From positions 62,001-126,000 of the forward strand of contig JAQJDB010000007.1 in the NCBI GenBank assembly GCA_032139905.1: a DNA stretch of 64,000 nt, read 5' to 3'. The notes under the pieces are model-generated. The model was not told the DNA's origin, did not search any database, and saw nothing but the letters and a program-made list of their open reading frames with translations. Below, piece after piece: positions 53,482 to 61,200 of this stretch; position 1 is the first letter of the stretch; each line of letters starts with the position of its first letter. This DNA is from Nitrospira sp. MA-1. GTDB taxonomy: Bacteria > Nitrospirota > Nitrospiria > Nitrospirales > UBA8639. The translations under genes and the position numbers were made by a program.

Positions 53482-54450
53482 ATGACAGAGAAAAAACGTA
53501 GATACTCAATCAGCCAAGTTACTCAAGGAAGCCATAAGTTTTATACATGCACAATCCCTAGCGATGTGTTGGCGAAGTGTTGTTTCGTTTCCACAAGGGA
53601 TGAGGACCCTCAAAAAGGGTTTCAGCGAATATTAGACAAGAAGCGGGCTGCAGAAATAGCCAAGTATATTGACTCAGGCTTAGGCACTATCCCTAGCTCA
53701 ATTATTCTTTCAGCCCAAGAAGAAGCGGACCTCAAAATTGTTGGGAAAGGGAAAACAGTTGAATTTAACGATACTCCAAAGGCATTTTTAATTCTAGATG
53801 GGCAGCACAGGGTGTATGGATTTTCTTTAGCCGAATCTACATTGAGGATTCCAGTAGTTATATATAACGATTTATCCCGCCGCGATGAATCAAGACTATT
53901 TATTGATATCAATTCTAAGCAGCGAGGCGTTCCCAATGAGCTTTTGTTAGACATTAAAAATTTAGCTGAATATGAAAGCAACGAGGAAAACTTGATGAGA
54001 GAGGTATTTGATCTCTTTAACAGTGATCCAGAAAGTGCATTCTTAAATAAGTTTTCTGCTTCTTCCAGGGCGAAAAAAAAGATCACGAGAGTCACTTTCA
54101 ACAATTCAATAAAACCCTTGCTTAACGTATTTAGAGGAAAAGATGCTGAAGAAATATATTCCGTATTAAATAGTTATTTTTTGGCTTTTATTATTGGCTT
54201 GAAAGAAATTAATTGCGATGAGTCGATATTAGGAGCTGTTGTGTTCCGTGCTATATCAAACTTTTTCCCAATCGCTGCCTCGAAATTGAAAGACCGGCAT
54301 GGTGCTAATTACTCTGTGGATAATTTCTACGAAGCTATGGAGGGGTTATTTTCGCGTATTAAACCGGCCAGATTTAATAGCCCTGGAACCTCTTATAAAG
54401 CTCTATCAGATCATCTAGAAGATAACATCAAGTCAGAATTTACTTTGTAA
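53482..54450 (+). CDS. DGQHR-domain protein (DndB-like)
   Basis: About 322 residues from the ATG at 53482. The signature LILDGQHRVYGF sits near residue 105-116, preceded by FQRILDKKRAAEIAKYI and followed by RLFIDINSKQRGVPNELL. This is the DGQHR family, which includes DndB, the regulator of DNA phosphorothioation. It lacks DndCDE neighbours, so it is a stand-alone member. It overlaps the next gene by one base (TAATG), a strong sign of a two-gene unit. AT-rich, unlike the backbone. A defence role is plausible from such pairs but not shown. Confidence 0.85.
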   Translation: MTEKKRRYSISQVTQGSHKFYTCTIPSDVLAKCCFVSTRDEDPQKGFQRILDKKRAAEIAKYIDSGLGTIPSSIILSAQEEADLKIVGKGKTVEFNDTPKAFLILDGQHRVYGFSLAESTLRIPVVIYNDLSRRDESRLFIDINSKQRGVPNELLLDIKNLAEYESNEENLMREVFDLFNSDPESAFLNKFSASSRAKKKITRVTFNNSIKPLLNVFRGKDAEEIYSVLNSYFLAFIIGLKEINCDESILGAVVFRAISNFFPIAASKLKDRHGANYSVDNFYEAMEGLFSRIKPARFNSPGTSYKALSDHLEDNIKSEFTL

Positions 54451-55409
54451 TGAAGCATATAGAACTACTTAGGCCAATATTGCTTCAGGGGCTATTAAAC
54501 ACCGAAATACCTGTCGAAACTACGGACTTCAAGAAATGGGTATCATCTGGCAACTATATAGTAAGAGATATTCCTTCAAACAAAGTTATAGAAATAGAAG
54601 TTAACAATGAATATGCTTTTAACCATATGGTTGCTTTTGACAGCTGTAGAATGGCAAGTGCGTCCTTTGAAACAATGGAAAGCATTCATTCCATATCTTC
54701 ATTGCCTAAATCTTTTGCATGGATAGCTATCAAATCCTATTACGCAGCTTTTTTTTCTGCGCACTCCATCATGAGATGCTTTGGCAATATCTGTAGTCAG
54801 CTGGAACGGAGTCATGTTACCCAGTTAAATAGTTATGGTTTGACGGTTGGGTTAAAAAACTCTATTCGGTCAGATGCAGGGTTTTTTGCCGGCAAATATG
54901 ATCCCCTTACTAGATTGCTTGTGCTGGAGAAGATGAGCAATACACATGAGGATACCTGGAGAGCATTTAAAAAATGTTTGCAAATCATTAGTAATAAAGT
55001 GCTTACTGTTTCGGGTTTGACAGTTCATAAGCAACAAGTATCCGCAACGGTTGATGATATTATTTTTAGACTAACTGATAGAGGTCGACTTTCAAAAGGA
55101 AACTACCTTTCTCAATACAGAAACGCCGTCAATTATCGGCAGGAACACGATGCTTGGCATCCATATGGAAAGAACTCAATAAAATCAGAAAAGATCATTG
55201 GAATTTTGTCTGGATGGAGACAAGAAGACAGCATATCTCCTGCTGTTTGGAAAGAATCAAAAGATTCGTATAGTTTTTTTCTAACCTGCAGAGACGTGGT
55301 AAGTCTAAACCACCAAATTATTAACTTGGTGATCAGTAACTCCGAAAATGCGGCAAATATGTACAGGCGATGGCCAGGCAAATTGCTTAGCCTAGCAACA
55401 GCGGCATGA
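54450..55409 (+). CDS. Protein of unknown function paired with the DGQHR protein (possible HEPN-like)
   Basis: 319 residues, no signal or clear membrane segment. A helical stretch PKSFAWIAIKSYYAAFFSAH followed by SIMRCFG resembles the HEPN-type helix pattern. Further on NYRQEHDAWHPYG contains R-x6-H, which fits the HEPN motif but may be chance. It starts inside the stop codon of the DGQHR gene (TAATG) and ends 207 bp before the DUF2283-like cassette. Its strong coupling suggests a partner or toxin to the DGQHR protein. Not a family I know. Confidence 0.65.
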   Translation: MKHIELLRPILLQGLLNTEIPVETTDFKKWVSSGNYIVRDIPSNKVIEIEVNNEYAFNHMVAFDSCRMASASFETMESIHSISSLPKSFAWIAIKSYYAAFFSAHSIMRCFGNICSQLERSHVTQLNSYGLTVGLKNSIRSDAGFFAGKYDPLTRLLVLEKMSNTHEDTWRAFKKCLQIISNKVLTVSGLTVHKQQVSATVDDIIFRLTDRGRLSKGNYLSQYRNAVNYRQEHDAWHPYGKNSIKSEKIIGILSGWRQEDSISPAVWKESKDSYSFFLTCRDVVSLNHQIINLVISNSENAANMYRRWPGKLLSLATAA

Positions 55410-55483
55410 CCGCATTTAGCAATCTGTTGCTAGGGACTGCATTTCGCTATACTCCATGCAGCCACAGAAACAAGGGTATGAGA

Positions 55484-55593
55484 TCAAATCTGTTGTTAAC
55501 GAATTTCTGCCTCCACCTTTCCCACCTACTTCTTGAAGCCTTTCCCTGCGGACTGCTTCCCCATACCTGCGGACGAAACTCCCAACAACCTAC
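55484..55593 (+). repeat. CAAATCTGTTGTTAACGAAT-type intergenic repeat
   Basis: About 110 bp, close to 48405-48500, 52305-52412 and 52880-52990 (shared: TCTTGAAGCCTTTGCCTGCG-like core and ACGAAACTC ending). It lies immediately upstream of the DUF2283-like gene. Confidence 0.8.
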
Positions 55594-55616
55594 TTGTCCC
55601 CTCTTCTAGAGAGCTA

Positions 55617-55949
55617 ATGCCAACATTCGAATCAATCCTACCAGACTTAGCTACGGAAGTTGGAGCTGTCCTGGCTGGGGAAGGCCGCACTGCGCTTATA
55701 CCACAAATCGCATCAGTAATTGTTGATCGGTGTACCTATGATGAAACAGCTTATGCTGGTTATATCTATTTTATTCGTCCATCTCCAAGCCCCCACTTCG
55801 CGAATCTTGCGGCACCTGTTGCTGAAACAATTCCATTCTTAAAAGATGGTTTCAATATCGACGTCGATCACGACGGCAATCTCTTTGGAATTGAATTTTT
55901 GAGCCGACCAGATGTTATCAAAAAGCTAAGGAAAGCAAATACACTCTAG
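55617..55949 (+). CDS. DUF2283-like protein, integron cassette gene
   Basis: 110 residues from the ATG at 55617; the longer frame to 55533 runs into the repeat. The C-terminal part DGFNIDVDHDGNLFGIEFLS resembles DUF2283 proteins (strand, D-x-D-G, GIE, hydrophobic strand), a small protein fold of unknown function. The N-terminal half is helical (PDLATEVGAVLAGEGRTALI). Its stop codon TAG lies inside the left end of an attC site (55944-56033), the typical arrangement of integron gene cassettes. Confidence 0.65.
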   Translation: MPTFESILPDLATEVGAVLAGEGRTALIPQIASVIVDRCTYDETAYAGYIYFIRPSPSPHFANLAAPVAETIPFLKDGFNIDVDHDGNLFGIEFLSRPDVIKKLRKANTL

Positions 55950-56033
55950 CAAGGTGTTCGAAGCGGACGCGATGAGACGGCGGATCGTTTCCAGTTATAT
56001 CAGCGGCCCGCGCCGCTCCACACAGTGTTAGGC
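55944..56033 (+). other. attC site of an integron gene cassette
   Basis: Right end GTTAGGC (56027-56033) fits the GTTRRRY core; the left end CTCTAGC is a degenerate match to RYYYAAC and includes the stop codon of the cassette gene. The inner arms AAGCGGACGC (55961-55970) and GCGCCGCTCC (56010-56019) are complementary with one extra base, as in attC folds. About 90 bp. No integrase or second attC is visible in the window. Confidence 0.72.
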
Positions 56034-56059
56034 AACGCCTCTAAAACCTTGCAACCCAT

Positions 56060-56258
56060 CAATGCCATTTGCCATGAGGGTCATGTCTACTTTCGTAGTA
56101 TCTGCACAAGCAATAAGGAATGAAAAATTTCGCAGCAAGCATTCGGGGTATCAAAGGCTAAAAGAGTTTTAGCTGTTGGAGATCCTTCTTTGGGCAACCG
56201 TGGTATTGGACATCACGTTCCACCATGCTCTTTTAGGTGCGTCGCTGAAAGGCTTGTC
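56060..56258 (+). repeat. Intergenic repeat with a GGGGTATCAAAGGCTAAAAG core
   Basis: Close to 47960-48160 in the same orientation, sharing TTGCCATGAGG, GGGGTATCAAAGGCTAAAAG, CACCATGCTC. Follows the attC site and precedes the double-hairpin repeat, as at the other location. Confidence 0.85.
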
Positions 56259-56260
56259 TC

Positions 56261-56458
56261 TCCTGCTCCGACGCCTGCCGTTCGGTCCTTGGGTCGGACG
56301 CTCTTATGAGCCGGCGGACTTTGTTTGAGCGCAGCGAGTTAGGCCGCCCTCCTAAGGTTCGCGTCCGTCCCATCTCAATGAGACCGGACGGGGCGTCAAT
56401 GGTTTTGGGACCTTTTGCCGAAACAAAAGGTCCTCGCCTGCCGGGGCGAAACCCGGCA
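56261..56458 (-). repeat. Double-hairpin intergenic repeat, copy 5
   Basis: Minus orientation: TGCCGGGTTTCGCCCCGGCA, then CCTTTTGTTTCGGCAAAAGG, ending near GCAGGCGTCGGAGCAGGAGA. The best preserved copy together with copies 1 and 3. Confidence 0.9.
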
Positions 56459-56546
56459 ACACAGCAAATCACGTGAGCACAAGAATGGGGGACGCCGAGT
56501 GCCTCATCCTTCTATTTACCTAGCCAATCTTTAAATTGCCCCAGCC

Positions 56547-57446
56547 TTACCCCGCTTTCACGTATTGGTGAAAACGCTCGGTGAGAAACGGCAGACCTTT
56601 GATGTCGGAATAATTCTTTAAAAGGGTATCGATTTTGGAGATACGGAGGGTGGTGGAAGGATGCGTGGTGAAAAACTTGGATTCCACATGCCCTTCTTCT
56701 TTGGCCAATGTCTGCAGATAATCTTCCAGTCCCTGCGGGTTATAGCCTGCCCGATAGGCATACTCTACCCCAACCACGTCGGCTTCAAATTCTTTGTCTT
56801 TATCCAGTCCTTTCGTGAATAAGAGGTCCGTCATTTCATCGATGACGCTGGAGAACATCGCCGGATCCTGTTTCATGGCGGTGAGGGACAGTTCCGAGAC
56901 ACTGCCCATCAGGGCTCCCCGGCGAATGGCGTCCAGCATGTGTTTCTGGGTGACATGCGCAATCTCATGGGCCAACACGCCGGCTAATTCGGCTTCATTG
57001 TTCAGGGTCTTCAGGAGGCCGACGGTGATGAATATATAGCCACCGGGAGCGGCAAAGGCATTCTGTTCCTGGCTGTTAAGAATGGCGAAATGATAGTTCA
57101 GGGTTGGCCGGTCCGAGACTTCCGCCACCGTCTTTCCCACTAGATTGATATAGCGTGTCCAGGCTGGATTCGAATATTCACCGCCGAAACGGCTAAAGGC
57201 TTCCACCGCGACGGCTTCCCCCAACGTGATTTCCTCTTCTTCTCCAATAGGCTCCATCGCTTGAACAACCCCGACGCCTTTTTTCAGAAGATCGATTTTT
57301 TGTTGTTTCATGCCGAGGGCCGCACCGAGACCTCCTATGAGATCCGTTTGTTGCGACGATTGCCCGGATTGTGATCCCCCGCACCCCATGCTGGACAAGA
57401 GGAGACTCAAAATGGTGACATTCGCAAGAAATTTACCGATATTCAT
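56547..57446 (-). CDS. M48-family metallopeptidase, lipoprotein
   Basis: 299 residues. The N-terminus has a lipoprotein signal (LSLLLSSMGC, with cysteine at about residue 22). The zinc site is HEIAHVTQKH near residue 165 with the third ligand in DKEFEADVVGVEYA. It is related to the BepA/LoiP-type peptidases that act on outer-membrane or periplasmic proteins. The 5' end overlaps the preceding SH3 gene by 4 bp (ATGA), so the two are translated together. Confidence 0.92.
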   Translation of the reverse strand: MNIGKFLANVTILSLLLSSMGCGGSQSGQSSQQTDLIGGLGAALGMKQQKIDLLKKGVGVVQAMEPIGEEEEITLGEAVAVEAFSRFGGEYSNPAWTRYINLVGKTVAEVSDRPTLNYHFAILNSQEQNAFAAPGGYIFITVGLLKTLNNEAELAGVLAHEIAHVTQKHMLDAIRRGALMGSVSELSLTAMKQDPAMFSSVIDEMTDLLFTKGLDKDKEFEADVVGVEYAYRAGYNPQGLEDYLQTLAKEEGHVESKFFTTHPSTTLRISKIDTLLKNYSDIKGLPFLTERFHQYVKAG

Positions 57447-57970
57447 TGGGCACCTCCCGAAAATTCTCCTAAGTTCCCAGCTTTTTTAAACTGCATGAAT
57501 TCCTCCGGGGCAATGGAAAAGGCCTCCATGTGATCCACGGCATCACGGTCTTCCTTTTTAATATTTTTGGCTTTGGCATATTGTTCGGTGGATTCCTTGA
57601 GGCCTCGAATGCTGCCTCCTGCCCGGGACTCTCGGGCGGCAATGGTGTTCCGCCCCGTGAGGCCGGAGAGGCCAAGCCCGCCGCCACCCGTGGAAGGTTT
57701 TTCTTCTGCCAGCCGGAATTTAAATACCCAGCCTGTTTTTCCTGTGGCGGTTTTGACTTTGGCGAGTCGACCTTCTTCGGACAAGACGGTCACGGCATCT
57801 CCTAGCGCCAGGGTGGCGACGACGGCGGAGGTGGGAGATTTCTCAGCATTGACTTTGACGTCATCCTGTTTGGCGTAAAGTGTCGCTGCCCAATTGGTTG
57901 TTGGAATCATCCAGGCAGCCAATGTGAGGAAGACGACTCCGACGATTACTCGAGCGATACGGTCTGGCAT
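57443..57970 (-). CDS. Periplasmic SH3-domain protein
   Basis: 175 residues with a signal peptide (VIVGVVFLTLAAWMIPTTNW). A bacterial SH3 domain follows: LYAKQDDVKVNAEKSPTSAV, VVATLALGDAVTVL, GKTGWVFKFRLAE. These domains bind peptidoglycan peptides or proteins. A Gly-rich linker and a helical end (EQYAKAKNIKKEDRDAVDHM) follow. It leads the M48 peptidase gene and is probably part of the same envelope-maintenance unit. Confidence 0.85.
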   Translation of the reverse strand: MPDRIARVIVGVVFLTLAAWMIPTTNWAATLYAKQDDVKVNAEKSPTSAVVATLALGDAVTVLSEEGRLAKVKTATGKTGWVFKFRLAEEKPSTGGGGLGLSGLTGRNTIAARESRAGGSIRGLKESTEQYAKAKNIKKEDRDAVDHMEAFSIAPEEFMQFKKAGNLGEFSGGAQ

Positions 57971-58207
57971 GAGGCCCCCTTTCAGCGTGGAACTATAGGG
58001 CGTGATTATTGGACTGTTGAATATTGAAAATTTTCACTAGTTTCAATTATCGCTATATTATTAGCGTGGCAGCGAAGCGCATGGGGAGGGTTCAAAAAGG
58101 CCGTCCACCAAGGCCGCAGCCCGTTTGGCACGCGGAACGTACATGGGGGGTACGTGAGCATGACAAATGGGCGAGAACGCCGGTGGCGGCTTTTTTCAAC
58201 ACTCCCA
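57971..58207. other. 240-bp stretch before the SH3 gene
   Basis: Between the SH3 gene start and the end of the CHAT gene, both on the minus strand. It must hold the promoter of the SH3-M48 operon; no boxes can be fixed with confidence. Confidence 0.35.
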
Positions 58208-61200
58208 TTATTGATAGTCTCCGATTAAACTAAACCCGGCCCAATAGGACGGGTGGGGAAAATCCTTTTTGACGAGGAGTTGCGCTTGCCGCAAGCTTCT
58301 GGCTTTATTCGCCGTGACGTAATTCCGGTAAAAATGTTTCATGAGCACCGAGGTGGAGAGGTCGTCCACCCGCCAAAGGGCGGACACCAGGGCATGCGTG
58401 CCGGCATAGACAAAGGCGCGGTTCAGGCCGATAAGTTCACCGGCTTCCAGTTTGCCCAGGCCTGTTTGGCAGGCGCTTAAGGTTACCAGATCCGCGTTTA
58501 ATTCCAACCCAAAAATCTCCTTGACGGTCAGTCGGCGGTTTTCGGGGTTTTCTGAAGCCAGCCAGAGTGAGGACAACAGCGGATTGCCCTCATCAAATTC
58601 ACCATGGGCCGCTAAGTGAATGATGCCATATCGGGAGATATTCTTCACCACCCATTCCTTGGTGGCCTTTGTTCCGGTCAGAATATCCATGTTGGGATAA
58701 TTCCATTTGATGCTTTGGGCCTCCAATTCGGCTAGTGGAAGATCGTAATTAAAATTTCCCAAATCGGGATTTCCGATGGCAAGGACTTTGTCATTTTTGA
58801 CGGCTTGACGTTTGGCAAAGGTGAATTGGAAGACGGAAGCCGAGGGTGCGTAAAAAAGCGGGATCTCATCCACGAGATAGGCGGGGCCGTGTTTGAGTGC
58901 CGCAAAGGAGAGAAAATGTAAAGGGCCATCGGGAATAATTCCCAAATACTCCAGGTTTTTGATGTCGGGTTCAATCGGTTGAATCAGAGACCCATAAAGT
59001 TTTTGTAATTCATCATCAACCGGTTCCAGATGCTGAACGAGTTGCCGATAACGGGTCACTAAGCGGGTGAGGTCTTCTTCCTTCGCTGACACAGATTTGA
59101 AAATGGTTCGCTCGTTCGTGATGAGCCACAGGTAGAGCTGGTCTTTTGTCAGAAAATAGGTGAGCAGTCCCACTTTAGGGGCCAGGAGCTGTTGGACTCC
59201 TTCCAGATTGAGCGGATCCACGGAGACAAAACTGCTGAGCGCTGGATTCTCCTGTTTGACCTCCAGGATGGCTTCTTCATACAGGGCTTTCGTATTGTGA
59301 TACCGTTCCTGAAGGTCGGCCGGCGGTTCCTCATATGATCCCAGTTCCGATTTGAGCGAATCCAGGGTGGAAGCCATCATGTTGATTTTTGTCCAGGTCT
59401 CCTGATCACCTTCAGTTTTGAAGGAGAGTTTTTGATTACCCAGCAGGTCGATAAAACTTCTGGATCGGGAGCGCTCTAAAAAGTTAAAGGCGTCATCGGT
59501 CCGATTCATCGTGATGAGCAGGGTGATGATGTCCCCGTACAGATCCAGTTTGTTAGTCTGGAAACTATTGCGGAGTTCATCGATTTTTAGCGCGGCCCGC
59601 ATGCCTTCTACCACCTCGACCCCTTTGGTAAACCAGTTCAAGGCATCCGGGAGCTTTCCCTCCTCCCGTAACAACGTGGCCTTGCCTGCTGCCGCGCGCC
59701 ATTCCACTTCCTTGATGCCGTATCGCTGAGAGATCTCATGCGCCCGCTCGTAATAGCCGAGAGCCGGTTCTGGTCGCCCCAGCGCTTTATTGACGTTACC
59801 CAGTTCGAGTAAGGCCTTGACCCAGTTGATGACATTGTTGATCTCGGCGCTGATCTGCTCAGCTTTCAGAAAATGCCCTTCGGCTTCTTCCAACTGTCCC
59901 AGGGCTAATAGGGAGATGCCGATATTCCGATGGTCGTAGCCTAAACCCCATTGGCTCTTGAGGGACTCGTCCAGCGTTTTGGCCTGTTGAAAATAGTCCA
60001 GGGCGGCGGCATGGTCGCCCCGTTGCCGGTAGATCAATCCAAGGTTGTTGAGCGAAGAGGCTAACTCGGTTTGAATATTGGAGGACCGGCTCAGCGTGAC
60101 CGCATCGTGTAAATGGACGAGTCCTTTGTCGGTGTCATTGAGTGTCCAGTAGATCAGCCCGCGGGTATTTTTCACCATAATGCGTAATTGCGGGTCTTTG
60201 GCCTGTTCGGCTTTTTTGTCGGCCTGGGTTAAGAATTGAAAGGCGGTTTGATAGTTCCCCTGGAACCAGGCCACATTGGCGAGGTAGAGGTCGCCCGTCG
60301 TGAGGAGCTTGGGGTCATCCAGTTCTTTCGCAATGGCCAGGGCCTGGTGGTAGCGGTCCGCGGCCTGGTCGAACAGGCCGACTTTTTCATACGTCAGTCC
60401 CACTTCATACAGCGTTTCGGCTTCTCCCTGCGGATCGCCTTGCTCCTGATACAGTTTCAGGGCGGCCAGAAAGTTTTCCCGGGCTTTCTCGTACCGGCCT
60501 AATCGAAGGTAATAAATACGCCCGATTCGACGGTATTGAAACGCCGTGTGACCCATTTCCCCGATTTCCTGATACAGGGAAAACGACTGGTTGAATTGTT
60601 CCAGGGCTTCCGGATAGGCCCCCATGTTTTCACGGACAATGCCCAATGTGGCCATGCCTTCCGCGAGTCGGTCAAGCTCGTCGCCCTGATCCCAAATCTG
60701 ATTGGCCTGTTCGAGATGTTGCACGGCGATGTCGAAATGTTCGAGTCGGGAATGCAAGATGCCCAAACGATATTCCGCCTCGGCTCGCTCACTGGCAGGG
60801 GTTTCCGCGGTGAGGGAATCCAGCAGCTTCTGTTGAAAGAAGATTCCCTTTTCATAATCGTTGACTTCAAAGGCGGTTTCCACAGCCAGGGTGGTGAGTT
60901 CTTTGAAGTCCTGTCGTTTTTTTGCATGCTCGATAAGGGCGAGCGCATGTTCGATATGCAGGAGGGAGGCGGGAAAGTCTTTGGTCTCAAATGCGTGAAT
61001 GGCCTCTGCGACTTCTTGGTCGTAGATAGAGGCGGCATATTCCTGACGTTCGTCCGGACCCATGCCGGCAAATCCGTAATGGCGGAAGGGATATTTCCCC
61101 TGATCCGGTCCCCAGATATCCTTCGATGCGGCCACGACGGCCTCATCGGGAGAAAGCGTATCGAGATGCGTGAGATATTGATTCAGAAACCTGGTAGCGG

